Under the pieces are notes generated by a model. The model saw only the letters and a program-made list of their open reading frames with translations, made no database searches and was not told the origin of the DNA. A stretch of DNA of 64,000 nucleotides from Mucilaginibacter sabulilitoris (GTDB lineage: Bacteria; Bacteroidota; Bacteroidia; Sphingobacteriales; Sphingobacteriaceae), in assembly GCF_034262375.1 (NCBI RefSeq), contig NZ_CP139558.1, forward strand, positions 5,518,001 to 5,582,000, written 5' to 3'. Made by a program: the position numbers and the translations under genes. The stretch's first letter is position 1; every line of letters begins with the position of its first letter. Positions 1 through 8,937 of the stretch are shown here, in pieces.

Positions 1-77
1 AGGAGGAACGACGAAGCAATCGCATACCCGGCTTATTCGTCCTGCATGTGAGATTGCTACGCTTCGCTCGCAATGAC
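1..77. repeat. Dispersed intergenic repeat, cut by window edge
   Basis: The segment has words such as GAGATTGCTACGCTTCGC and GCAATGACA, which match in style the palindromic GTCATTGC...GCAATGAC repeat at 53354-53452. It lies 3' of the first gene and has no open frame of note. The left arm is outside the window, so its full structure is not visible. Confidence 0.5.
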
Positions 78-91
78 ATACTTTGAGTTTT

Positions 92-1144
92 TTAAATTCC
101 CAGCGTTTTCCGGTTAAAAGCATCGTCAGAACCTGACGCGGCAAAATCATCAAAAGCACGCTCGGTAACCCTGATGATATGATCTTTTATAAATGTGGCA
201 CCTTCTCTTGCACCATCTTCCGGATGTTTAAGCGCGCATTCCCATTCTAATACGGCCCATCCTTTAAAATCATATTGGGTTAACTTGCTGAATATGCCCT
301 TGAAATCAACCTGACCGTCGCCCAATGAACGGAAACGGCCCGCGCGGTCAACCCAGTTCTGGTAACCACCATAAACACCCTGGCGACCAGTTGGGTTAAA
401 TTCAGCATCCTTAACATGGAACATTTTAATGCGGTCATGATAGATGTCTATATATTCCAAATAATCAAGACATTGCAGCACAAAGTGTGATGGATCATAC
501 AGCAGGTTGGCACGTTTATGATTGTTCACCTTCTCTAAGAACATTTCATATGTGATACCATCATGCAGATCTTCGCCCGGATGTATTTCGTAGCAAAGGT
601 CGATACCGTTTTCCTCGTACACATCCAGTATCGGTGTCCAGCGTTTGGCCAGTTCGTCAAAAGCTGTATCAACAATACCGGCAGGGCGCTGCGGCCATGG
701 GTACATCATTGGCCAAAGCAAGGCACCACTGAAAGTTACCGAAGCGTTTAACCCAAGGTTCCTGGAAGCCTGCGCAGCATATTTCAATTGCTGCACGGCC
801 CATTTTTGTCTTTCGGCTGGGTTATTACGATAAGCTTCGGGCGCAAAAGCGTCAAAAAGCGAATCATAAACAGGGTTTACTGCTACCAACTGTCCTTGCA
901 GGTGGGTTGACAATTCAGTGATTTCTAATCCGGCTGCATTTACAATGCCCTTTATTTCGTCGGCATAAGTTTTGCTTTCAGCCGCTTTTTGCAGGTCAAT
1001 AAAACGCGCATCTAATGTTGGCAGCTGAACACCTTTGTAGCCAAGGTCTGCCGCCCATTTACAAATAGACTCCAAACTGTTAAATGGTGCAGCATCGCCT
1101 ATAAATTGTGCTATAAATATGGCTGGTCCTTTTATGGTTGTCAT
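92..1144 (-). CDS. Sugar phosphate isomerase/epimerase-like TIM-barrel protein
   Basis: A 350-residue protein of the AP-endonuclease-2/xylose-isomerase-like TIM-barrel superfamily. Likely metal ligands are visible in order: Glu186 (YEIHPGED), Asp217 (YDPSH), His243 (FHVKDAEF) and Glu300 (VLEWE). There is no signal peptide, so it should be cytoplasmic, unlike the Tat-exported relatives at 8938 and 40144. It starts 9 bases after the stop of the upstream Gfo/Idh/MocA gene, so the two are almost certainly co-transcribed. Members of this superfamily include sugar epimerases, inosose dehydratases and enzymes acting on 3-keto-glycosides. The exact substrate cannot be read from sequence. The neighbouring oxidoreductases make a keto-sugar plausible (inference). 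Confidence 0.88.
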   Translation of the reverse strand: MTTIKGPAIFIAQFIGDAAPFNSLESICKWAADLGYKGVQLPTLDARFIDLQKAAESKTYADEIKGIVNAAGLEITELSTHLQGQLVAVNPVYDSLFDAFAPEAYRNNPAERQKWAVQQLKYAAQASRNLGLNASVTFSGALLWPMMYPWPQRPAGIVDTAFDELAKRWTPILDVYEENGIDLCYEIHPGEDLHDGITYEMFLEKVNNHKRANLLYDPSHFVLQCLDYLEYIDIYHDRIKMFHVKDAEFNPTGRQGVYGGYQNWVDRAGRFRSLGDGQVDFKGIFSKLTQYDFKGWAVLEWECALKHPEDGAREGATFIKDHIIRVTERAFDDFAASGSDDAFNRKTLGI

Positions 1145-1153
1145 GGTAAGTTT

Positions 1154-2305
1154 TTAAATAGAAAATTCAGTCCACTTTTTATCTGATTTGCCCGAGGCTA
1201 TTACATTTTCAATAAATGCCATGCCGCGGACACCGTCTTTAATTCCGGGATAGTCCTGTTCTTCAGGAGAAGGGGTTTTGCCTGCGATGCTTGCCTTAAC
1301 GGTTAAGGCAAAGTTGCGGTACAGGTTGGCAAAAGCTTCCAGGTAACCTTCCGGGTGACCCGGAGGGGTACGCGTGTTATGCTGTGCAAATGAACTGGTG
1401 TAACCCGCGCCGGTGCGCCATACCTCCATTGGTTTATCGGTGTACATCAAGGTTAACGAATTGGCATCGCTCTGGTGCCATTCTAAACCGCCTTTTTCGC
1501 CGTAAACGCGTATTTTAACATTATTTTCTTCGCCGGCTGCAATTTGGGTAGCGGTTAGTACACCGCTTGCGCCGTTATTGAATTTAAGCAGCGCAGCGCC
1601 GTCATCATCAAGCTTACGGCCTTCCACCACAATATTAATATCGGCACATATCTGCGTTACTTCCAAACCGGTTACATATTCGGCCAGGTTAAAGGCGTGC
1701 GTGCCAATATCGCCCATGGCACCAGCTATACCACTTTTACCAGGGTCGGTACGCCATGAAGCCTGTTTATTATCATCGCCTTCCAGAAAGCTGCTCAACC
1801 ATCCCTGAGGATACTCCACATATACTTTACGTATTTTGCCTAGCTTACCGGCTTTTATCAATTGCTTAGCCTCTTTAATCATTGGGTAGCCTGTGTAAGT
1901 ATGGGTAAGGCAAAACAGTTTACCTGTTGCCTGTACCACCTTATCCAGTTCTTTGGCTTCGGCCAGCGAAAAAGTCATGGGTTTATCTAAAATAACGTGG
2001 AAACCATTCTCCAGCGCCATTTTTGCAGGATCAAAGTGTACGTGATTGGGGGTTACAATACTGATAACCTGTACACGCTCATCTTCGGGCAGTTGTTTTT
2101 CTTTTTCAATAAGCTCGTTGTAAGAGTTATATACCCGGTCGGGTTTTATACCAAGCAGCAAACCGCTGGCTTTTGATTTTTCGGGATTGCTGCTAAAAGC
2201 GCCGCAAACCAATTCATATTCACCGTCTATACGGGCGGCTATACGGTGTACAGCGCCTATAAAAGCACCCTGACCGCCGCCGATCATTCCTAATCTTAAT
2301 TTCAT
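1154..2305 (-). CDS. Gfo/Idh/MocA family oxidoreductase (cytoplasmic)
   Basis: A 383-residue NAD(P)-dependent dehydrogenase. The N-terminal Rossmann fold shows the dinucleotide loop GMIGGGQGAFIG (residues 6-17). The family's EKP-type motif is DKP with Lys108. The C-terminal domain has GDIGTHAFNLAEY with Asp199 and His203, the usual catalytic neighbourhood. No export signal is present, in contrast to the Tat-type member at 3150. It forms a tight pair with the downstream TIM-barrel gene (9-base gap). The family reduces or oxidises a hydroxyl/keto group on sugars and inositols. Here it probably handles a keto-sugar made by the GMC enzymes of the same cluster (inference). Confidence 0.9.
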   Translation of the reverse strand: MKLRLGMIGGGQGAFIGAVHRIAARIDGEYELVCGAFSSNPEKSKASGLLLGIKPDRVYNSYNELIEKEKQLPEDERVQVISIVTPNHVHFDPAKMALENGFHVILDKPMTFSLAEAKELDKVVQATGKLFCLTHTYTGYPMIKEAKQLIKAGKLGKIRKVYVEYPQGWLSSFLEGDDNKQASWRTDPGKSGIAGAMGDIGTHAFNLAEYVTGLEVTQICADINIVVEGRKLDDDGAALLKFNNGASGVLTATQIAAGEENNVKIRVYGEKGGLEWHQSDANSLTLMYTDKPMEVWRTGAGYTSSFAQHNTRTPPGHPEGYLEAFANLYRNFALTVKASIAGKTPSPEEQDYPGIKDGVRGMAFIENVIASGKSDKKWTEFSI

Positions 2306-2446
2306 TGATTGTGTTTTGGTTAATTTGGTTAGATCGAGGGGAGCAGGTCAAAATAAACAGTGATCATTCACATGACCACTATTTATTTGCTAATCATTCC
2401 AAAATTTCCGAAACACTACTCACCCTTTCAAAAACAAATTTAGTTA

Positions 2447-3013
2447 TCATGTAGCCCAGGCTTTGTCACCTTTTTTGTAAGGAACGCAGCCGTCATATCG
2501 TCCGGGTACAGCAATGTAGCGCAGGGCTTTTGTTGCACCAACCTCTGATGTGAAGAAGCCCAGCAATGTAAGTTCCTTCATCATTCTGAAATAATGGTTA
2601 GGATCTTCTGGTTTCTTGTTTTTGGTATAAGCTTTTTGTTCCGCGTCAAGCTCGGTAAGCAATTCGGTGCGTTGTTTTGCATCGGCTTCCATAAACTTTT
2701 TGCCATTTTTTTTCTTGCTGGCATCATCCAGATCAGCTATACCTTTTACAAATACCTTCTGATCATCCGGCGTATAGCAATCCTGAACCATCAGGGCCAT
2801 AAAACTGCCCACATTTGCTGCTTTTGCACCCGGGGTTGTAGTTGCAGGCAAAATGGTTTCGCTAACTTCATTAAATAAAGCAACGTTGTCTTCGTCAAAC
2901 AGTTCGTTTACTTTTTTTGAAGTTGATTTACACCCGGAAATAAAAAACTCGGCCCCAATAATGGTACCTCCAAGTATTAAACCAACCCTGCCAATAGCTT
3001 CTCTTCTATTCAT
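2447..3013 (-). CDS. Gluconate 2-dehydrogenase subunit 3 family, Tat lipoprotein
   Basis: A 188-residue small subunit of the Gluconate_2-dh3 family. The N-terminus carries a Tat-like NRREAIGRVG motif, a hydrophobic stretch, and a lipobox-like FISGC with Cys at about residue 28. It should therefore be an exported lipoprotein. Small subunits of this family partner a GMC flavoprotein that lacks its own signal and is carried through the Tat pore as a hitchhiker. The nearest candidate partner is the GMC gene at 4609, separated by the Gfo/Idh/MocA gene at 3150. The C-terminal LRYIAVPGRYDGCVPY segment resembles the same region in the 8203 and 37758 proteins (for example VPGRYNAFYPV). Confidence 0.85.
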   Translation of the reverse strand: MNRREAIGRVGLILGGTIIGAEFFISGCKSTSKKVNELFDEDNVALFNEVSETILPATTTPGAKAANVGSFMALMVQDCYTPDDQKVFVKGIADLDDASKKKNGKKFMEADAKQRTELLTELDAEQKAYTKNKKPEDPNHYFRMMKELTLLGFFTSEVGATKALRYIAVPGRYDGCVPYKKGDKAWAT

Positions 3014-3040
3014 AATTTGGTTATTGATTTATTTAATTAT

Positions 3041-3137
3041 CGAATTGTTGAATTATCGAATTATTGATTTAATAACTATTGAGTCGCTATATGCTGATCC
3101 TTAAGAAATCAATAATTCAATAACTCAATAATTCAAC
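3041..3137. repeat. Imperfect AT-rich inverted repeat between genes
   Basis: Left arm at 3041-3070 (GAATTATCGAATTATTGATTT) and right arm at 3106-3137 are near-complementary, giving a long hairpin built from ATTATTGA words. It lies between the stop of the 3150 gene and the start of the 2447 gene. It could act as a terminator or an attenuator within the cluster. Confidence 0.5.
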
Positions 3138-3149
3138 CCTATTTATAGC

Positions 3150-4580
3150 TTACGCTTTCAGTTTAAACCCATCAGGATAATCCCTCTGGATGTATTTGTT
3201 AACTGCATCAAAGTTGGTTACCTTCATTGCCTGGTTATCCCATACCAATTTCACGTCTCCACCCTGAAGATCATGACCACGTACAGCAAGGTTAGCCATT
3301 AACAATGCTTCGGTAAGCGGACCGGCCTTGTCAAATGATGAGCTTAGTTCGGTTTTACCGTATCCGGCAATACAGCCTTCAACCCATTGTGCGTAGTGTC
3401 CATTAGCACCGCCTGGTACACGTGCCCATTTTTGAGGCGCATTAGCGCTTTGGGTAAGTGATTTAGGCAACAGCGTTGCAGCATCAGAATAGGTGCTTGC
3501 GTACATTTTACCTTTTGTACCGATGAACAATGTACCGTTACCTTCTTCGCCGCCAAATTTTTCACTTGCTCCTAATTCAGCAGGTCTTTCTGGCTGTATA
3601 CCGCCATCCATCCAGTGCATAGTAACGTCACCTTTGGTTTTATCAGTTTTAGGGAATGTTAAAGTAATGTGGCTTGACGGAGGGCAGCTTTCAGGGAAGT
3701 GACCTTGTTTAAACTCATCAACATACACACTACCAACGCTGGCCTGTACGTCTTTAACATATTGTAACCCGAGTACACGGAACGGAGCTTCAACCAGGTG
3801 ACAGCCCATATCGCCCAGGGCGCCGGTACCATAATCCCACCATCCGCGCCAGTTAAATGGCACCAGTTTATCAACATAGTCTTTTTTAGGCGCAGTACCC
3901 AACCAAAGGTTCCAGTCAAGTTCTTTAGGAATGTTAGGGTCGGGCTGAGGCCATGCGATACCTTGCGGCCACACAGGGCGGTTTGTCCAGCAGTAAACGG
4001 TATGCACATCACCAATCAGATCAGCATCATACCATTCAGACATGAGGCGGGTACCATCGTTTGATGAACCCTGGTTACCCATTTGTGTAACCACTTTATA
4101 TTTTTTCGCTGCCTCGGTCAGTAAACGGGCTTCCCAGATATCATGCGTCATTGGTTTTTGCACATAAACGTGCTTGCCTAACTGCATCGCATGGTAAGTG
4201 ATAATGGCGTGGTTATGATCAGGAGTAGAAATAGATACGGCATCAAAATGTTTTGATTCCTTATCATACATTTCGCGCCAATCTTTATAATATTTGGCTT
4301 TAGGGAAAGCAGACCTTGATTTAGCAGACCTTCTGTCGTCTACGTCGCATAAATAAGCGATTTCGGCTTTGCCGCTTTTGTAAAAGTTGGCAATGTCGCT
4401 CTGGCCTTTACCGCCGGCGCCAACACTGGCAATAAGCAGCTTATCGCTTGGTGCAATAAAGCCTTTACCGCCCAATACAAAGCGCGGTACGATCATAAAA
4501 CTTGCCGCAGCAATAGTACTGCTTTTAAGAAACTCCCGCCTCGACGGTTTCGGAGTACTTTTGTCCTGTTCTTCAGTCAT
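3150..4580 (-). CDS. Tat-exported Gfo/Idh/MocA family oxidoreductase
   Basis: A 476-residue oxidoreductase with a classical Tat signal: SRREFLKSSTIAAAS near residues 13-27, followed by a hydrophobic core ending about residue 36. The Rossmann fold begins at LLIASVGAGGKGQSD. The EKP-equivalent is QKPMTHDIWEA, and GALGDMGCHLVEAPF supplies the Asp/His pair. The length is longer than the cytoplasmic paralogue at 1154, as is typical of exported Bacteroidota members. A tightly bound NAD(P) would be needed for activity outside the cytoplasm, as in glucose-fructose oxidoreductase (family knowledge). It lies 28 bases after the GMC gene at 4609 in the transcription direction. Confidence 0.9.
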   Translation of the reverse strand: MTEEQDKSTPKPSRREFLKSSTIAAASFMIVPRFVLGGKGFIAPSDKLLIASVGAGGKGQSDIANFYKSGKAEIAYLCDVDDRRSAKSRSAFPKAKYYKDWREMYDKESKHFDAVSISTPDHNHAIITYHAMQLGKHVYVQKPMTHDIWEARLLTEAAKKYKVVTQMGNQGSSNDGTRLMSEWYDADLIGDVHTVYCWTNRPVWPQGIAWPQPDPNIPKELDWNLWLGTAPKKDYVDKLVPFNWRGWWDYGTGALGDMGCHLVEAPFRVLGLQYVKDVQASVGSVYVDEFKQGHFPESCPPSSHITLTFPKTDKTKGDVTMHWMDGGIQPERPAELGASEKFGGEEGNGTLFIGTKGKMYASTYSDAATLLPKSLTQSANAPQKWARVPGGANGHYAQWVEGCIAGYGKTELSSSFDKAGPLTEALLMANLAVRGHDLQGGDVKLVWDNQAMKVTNFDAVNKYIQRDYPDGFKLKA

Positions 4581-4608
4581 GGGTATTATTATTTGGATAT
4601 CTGGTTAA

Positions 4609-6288
4609 TTAGATCTCGTTCTTTTTTAAGGCGTCAACAGCATAGTTTGCCGCCCGGGCTGTCATAGCCATATAAGTAAGTGACGGGTTTTGGCATGCAG
4701 CCGATACCATGAATGAACCATCGGTTACAAACACGTTTTTGGCATCCCAAACCTGGTTCCATTTGTTAAGAACCGATGTTTTAGGGTCATGGCCCATGCG
4801 CGCGGTGCCCATTTCATGGATGCCCCTGCCCAAAAACGGATTAGCGCTATGGCTTTGTACATCTTTAGCGCCCATTGCTTCCAACATTTCTTTAGCATCC
4901 TTCTCTATTTCGATACGCATCTTAAGCTCGTTCTCTTTCAGTTCAGCATCAAAAGCTAAAACTGGTAAGCCCCATTTATCTTTTTTGGTTTTATCAAGAG
5001 TTATCTTGTTTTCATGATATGGTAGTGTTTCGCCGAAGCCGCCCATACCTAACTGCCATGATCCTGGTTCGGTCAAGGCATCTTTGAAGCCACCGCCAAT
5101 GTTCATTTCGGCAATGTCACGGCTCCAACCTTCGCGACTTGCGGCTCCCTGATAGCCAAAGCCACGGATATAATCACGTTTTTCGCCATTTAGGTTACGG
5201 TAACGCGGGATATAGAAACCATTGGCACGGCGACCGAAATAGTATTTATCCTCATATCCTTCTATCCTGCCCGACGCACCTACATTAAGGTGATGATCCA
5301 TTACGTTATGGCCCAGTTCACCGCTGCTGCTGCCTAAGCCATCCGGCCAAATATCAGTAGCAGAGTTCATCATTATCCAGGTTGAATTAAATGTTGAAGC
5401 ATTAAGGAACACAACTTTTGCAAAATACTCATAGGTTTGATTGGTTTCCGCATCAAGCACCTCAACACCTTTAGCTTTTTTAGTATCCTTATCGTATAAT
5501 ATTTTGGTAACTATTGACCATGGACGAACAGTTAAATTGCCAGTTGCCATAGCTGCCGGCAATGTAGCCGACTGTGTGCTGAAATAAGCCCCGAACGGAC
5601 AACCCAGCCAGCATTTGTTACGATACTGGCAATTGGTGCGGTTATTATGCGGCACGGTGATATTAGCGGTACGGCCAATGATCATGTGACGTGCTTCTTT
5701 ATAAAATTCTCTTAATCTTTTAGATACGTCTTTCTCTACGCAGTTCATTTCCATAGGCGGCATAAAATCACCATCGGGTAAAATGGGCAAACCATCTTTA
5801 TTACCGGAAATGCCTGCAAATTTTTCTGCATAGCTGTACCACGGCGCAACGTCTTTATAACGGATTGGCCAGTCAATGGCGATGCCATCTTTCAGATTGG
5901 CTTCAAAATCAACATCGGCCCAGCGGTATGACTGCCTGCCCCACATTAATGAGCGGCCGCCAACGTGGTAGCCCCTGAACCAGTCGAACCTTTTTATTTC
6001 TGTATACGGGCTATCTTTATCACTTGCCCAATAATCTAAATTGGTTTCGTTTAATGGATAATCGCGTTTTAATACCGGGTAGTCTTCGATCATTTTCTGG
6101 GTGCGGCCCCCTCTGTGCGGGAACTCCCATGGTGCTTTATTAGCGTTCACATAATCTTTAACGTGTTCGATGTTTCGGCCACGCTCCAGCATAATGGTTT
6201 TCAAACCTTTTTCTGTTAGTTCTTTGGCAGCCCACCCGCCAGAAATCCCTGAGCCAACTACTATAGCGTCATAAGTGTTTGCAGACAT
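4609..6288 (-). CDS. GMC family FAD-dependent oxidoreductase
   Basis: A 559-residue flavoprotein. The FAD-binding loop VVGSGISGGWAAKEL is at residues 10-24. The C-terminal GMC block has GIHEMGTARMG (489-499, His491) and CQNPSLTYMA with Asn534. A cysteine cluster of pattern C-x5-C-x3-C (CQYRNKCWLGC) lies mid-protein. In FAD-glucose dehydrogenases a comparable cluster binds [3Fe-4S], so the same role is likely here (inference). No signal peptide is present, which fits export as a hitchhiker with a Tat-bearing subunit 3. It is a close paralogue of the 6484 protein. Likely role: oxidising a sugar or glycoside hydroxyl in the periplasm and passing electrons to a cytochrome or quinone. Confidence 0.9.
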   Translation of the reverse strand: MSANTYDAIVVGSGISGGWAAKELTEKGLKTIMLERGRNIEHVKDYVNANKAPWEFPHRGGRTQKMIEDYPVLKRDYPLNETNLDYWASDKDSPYTEIKRFDWFRGYHVGGRSLMWGRQSYRWADVDFEANLKDGIAIDWPIRYKDVAPWYSYAEKFAGISGNKDGLPILPDGDFMPPMEMNCVEKDVSKRLREFYKEARHMIIGRTANITVPHNNRTNCQYRNKCWLGCPFGAYFSTQSATLPAAMATGNLTVRPWSIVTKILYDKDTKKAKGVEVLDAETNQTYEYFAKVVFLNASTFNSTWIMMNSATDIWPDGLGSSSGELGHNVMDHHLNVGASGRIEGYEDKYYFGRRANGFYIPRYRNLNGEKRDYIRGFGYQGAASREGWSRDIAEMNIGGGFKDALTEPGSWQLGMGGFGETLPYHENKITLDKTKKDKWGLPVLAFDAELKENELKMRIEIEKDAKEMLEAMGAKDVQSHSANPFLGRGIHEMGTARMGHDPKTSVLNKWNQVWDAKNVFVTDGSFMVSAACQNPSLTYMAMTARAANYAVDALKKNEI

Positions 6289-6391
6289 ATTTATTCGGTT
6301 AAATGAATTTGTTTATTAATTGGTTACACCGTTAAATGTATGAATAAAAATTATTTTACAAATATTTCATTGTGTTTTTTTTACACTTAGG

Positions 6392-6474
6392 AATTAGTGA
6401 TCAGCTTTGAGTTCTGAGTACGGAGTTTAGCCTCAATAATTTATATCAGGTAAAACTCATAACTCATTACTTTC
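6392..6474. repeat. GAGTT-type imperfect inverted repeat
   Basis: Left arm contains TTTGAGTTCTGAGTACGGAG and right arm AAACTCATAACTCATTAC, which can pair imperfectly. Related words occur in the hairpin at 52402-52492, so this looks like a dispersed intergenic element. It sits between two GMC genes and could terminate or attenuate transcription. Confidence 0.4.
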
Positions 6475-6483
6475 AACTTAATA

Positions 6484-8199
6484 CTATATATTCCCTTTTT
6501 TCATTTCACTAACCGCATAGTCGGCCGCGCGGGCGGTCAGGGCCATATAGGTTAGCGATGGGTTCTGACACGAGGTTGAGGTCATGCAGGCACCATCGGT
6601 TACAAATACATTATTAACAGCATGCACCTGGTTCCATTTATTAAGCACAGATGTTTTAGGATCATGCCCCATACGCGCGCCACCCATTTCATGTATGTCC
6701 AAACCGGGCGCCCTATGATCGCTGCTCGCCTGAATATTGGTAAAGCCGGCGCTGGTAAACATTTCTGTTAACTGCTCAATGTAATCCTTTTTCATCTTCT
6801 CATCGTTGTCATCATAATCCATCGAGATCTTTAACAACGGCACGCCCCAGTCATCCTTTAACTTGGCATCAAGCGCCACGTAGCTGGCTTCTTTAGGTAT
6901 GGTTTCCCCCATCATGTGGGAGCCTACCGACCATGGACCCAGGTCATCATTTACCAGGTTATCTTTAAGGCTGCTGCCTATGCCATCCCAGCCGCGCTGC
7001 CTGCGCCTGTAAGCACTGAAGCCAGATGCGTAACCGCGTAAAAAGTCGGTTTCTTGTTTGAATACGTTCCTGAAACGCGGGATGTAACCGCCGCCGGCCG
7101 GATTGCGACCATCGGTTGTCCACTCTTTAAAACCATCGTACTCGGCACTCATATGTGCCGAATAATTATGAAAGGCCACATATTTGCCCAATACACCGCT
7201 ATCATTCCCTAATCCATTAGGGAAACGGTGCGATGTAGAGTTTAACAATACAAGGTTAGTATTCATGGCGGCCGCATTTACAAAAATGATGCGGGCGAAA
7301 TAATCAATGGTTTCTTTGGTATTGGTATCAACAACACGAACGCCGGTTGCCTTACCCAATTTATCGTCGTAAATAATAGAGTGCACCACAGAAAACGGGC
7401 GCAGAGTTAAATTGCCCGATTTTAATGCCCAGGGTATGGTTGACGAGTTGGCACTGAAGTAGCCGCCAAACGGGCAGCCACGCTGGCAAAGAATGCGCTC
7501 CTGGCACTGCGCCCTGCCCTGATCCAGATGAATCTGGTTTGGCTTTGATAAATGCGCACACCGTGCACTGATTACGTGACGGTTGCTGTATTTACTTTTA
7601 ACATGCTTGCTGAAGTATTGCTCAACACTGTTAAGTGGAAACGCTGGTAAGAACTCCCCATCGGGCAGTTCGGCAAGACCATCTTTATTGCCTGATATAC
7701 CCGCAAATTTTTCAACATAACTGTACCATGGCGCTATGTCTTTATAACGGATTGGCCAGTCGACCGCAAAGCCATCTCGGGCGGGACCTTCAAAATCAAA
7801 ATCGCTCCAGCGCTGTGTTTGCCTGGCCCATAATAATGATTTACCCCCTACCTGATAGCCGCGGATCCAGTCAAACGGCTTATCCTGAACATAAGGGTGC
7901 TCTTTATCTTTCACAAAAAAGTGGGCAGCATCTTCATGAAAGGCATAGCAACGATTCACTATAGGATTAGCTTCCTGAACAGCCATCGGCATTTCGCCGC
8001 GGTGCTCAAACTCCCAGGGGTACATATTAGTTGTAGGGTAATCCTTAATATGCTTTACATCGCGCCCACGCTCCAGCATCAGAGTTTTGAGCCCTTTTCC
8101 GGTAAGTTCTTTAGCAGCCCAGCCACCACTCATCCCCGAACCAATTACTATAGCATCAAAAGTACGGTCCTTAACGCTATCAATATTTAAATTAGCCAT
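6484..8199 (-). CDS. GMC family FAD-dependent oxidoreductase (second paralogue)
   Basis: A 571-residue flavoprotein closely related to the 4609 product. FAD loop VIGSGMSGGWAAKEL lies at about residues 18-32. The cysteine cluster CQERILCQRGC (C-x5-C-x3-C) and the C-terminal DIHEMGGARMG and CQNPSLTYMAL blocks are present. The gene begins 3 bases after the stop of the subunit-3 gene at 8203, so the two form a translation-coupled catalytic/small-subunit pair. No own signal peptide is seen. One difference from its paralogue is Gly for Thr in HEMG(G/T)ARMG. The pair resembles glucoside-3-dehydrogenase and FAD-glucose-dehydrogenase complexes, but the substrate is not assignable by eye. Confidence 0.9.
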   Translation of the reverse strand: MANLNIDSVKDRTFDAIVIGSGMSGGWAAKELTGKGLKTLMLERGRDVKHIKDYPTTNMYPWEFEHRGEMPMAVQEANPIVNRCYAFHEDAAHFFVKDKEHPYVQDKPFDWIRGYQVGGKSLLWARQTQRWSDFDFEGPARDGFAVDWPIRYKDIAPWYSYVEKFAGISGNKDGLAELPDGEFLPAFPLNSVEQYFSKHVKSKYSNRHVISARCAHLSKPNQIHLDQGRAQCQERILCQRGCPFGGYFSANSSTIPWALKSGNLTLRPFSVVHSIIYDDKLGKATGVRVVDTNTKETIDYFARIIFVNAAAMNTNLVLLNSTSHRFPNGLGNDSGVLGKYVAFHNYSAHMSAEYDGFKEWTTDGRNPAGGGYIPRFRNVFKQETDFLRGYASGFSAYRRRQRGWDGIGSSLKDNLVNDDLGPWSVGSHMMGETIPKEASYVALDAKLKDDWGVPLLKISMDYDDNDEKMKKDYIEQLTEMFTSAGFTNIQASSDHRAPGLDIHEMGGARMGHDPKTSVLNKWNQVHAVNNVFVTDGACMTSTSCQNPSLTYMALTARAADYAVSEMKKGNI

Positions 8200-8202
8200 T
8201 TC

Positions 8203-8757
8203 TTATACTGCTTGCTTTTTCCTAACCGGGTAAAACGCGTTGTACCTGCCCGGTACCAATTCGTAAACCACTTGTTTAGTCATAAAATATTTTGAGGTGG
8301 TATAGCCGTTTACCGTTTGCCCTTTGACCATACCATAAAAACTTTTCAATTCAGCAGGATAGGTTGTACTTTTAGGGTCTTTATCCTGTTCAATACTCAA
8401 AAGGGTTTGTTCGCGCTGTTTTTGATCACACTCGCCAAATGAACGACTGTATTGCTTTTTAACAAGATCTGTAAACTGGCCCATACCGGTCATAAAATCC
8501 TGCTGATCTTTTTTGGTATAACAATCATCAACCATTTTTAATACAAATAGATGCAACTGCAGATCCTTAGCACCAGGTGTATTTGTTTTAGGGATAATGG
8601 TTTCGGCCATATCACCAATCAGCTTTTCCTGATCGGCATTAATATCAACATTTTTAAGTTTAACTGAGGCTTTGCCGCTATTATGTACACACGATGGCAA
8701 TAATGCCGCCCCCCCAATAATTAATGCCAGATTTTTAATAGCGATACGCCTGTGCAT
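8203..8757 (-). CDS. Gluconate 2-dehydrogenase subunit 3 family, Tat lipoprotein
   Basis: A 184-residue small subunit. The N-terminus HRRIAIKNLALIIGGAALLP has a twin-arginine pair, a hydrophobic core and a following lipobox LPSC, so it is predicted to be a Tat lipoprotein. The C-terminal YELVPGRYNAFYPV segment is shared with the other two subunit-3 proteins in this window. It is immediately upstream of and nearly abuts the GMC gene at 6484 (3-base gap), identifying that protein as its partner. Confidence 0.87.
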   Translation of the reverse strand: MHRRIAIKNLALIIGGAALLPSCVHNSGKASVKLKNVDINADQEKLIGDMAETIIPKTNTPGAKDLQLHLFVLKMVDDCYTKKDQQDFMTGMGQFTDLVKKQYSRSFGECDQKQREQTLLSIEQDKDPKSTTYPAELKSFYGMVKGQTVNGYTTSKYFMTKQVVYELVPGRYNAFYPVRKKQAV

Positions 8758-8937
8758 ATAAAGTAAATTGTTTTAGCAATGTTTAATTAAATATACCTGC
8801 ATTATAAAATGTATACAGGTATATTTTTATAGTTGGTATGTTTTGGTTCGTAAACGATTTTCAAACTTAGTAATTTTAACTACCTTAAAAAGGGTTAGTC
8901 TGAAATTTATTCTATTTGGAAAGTTACCTTAATAATA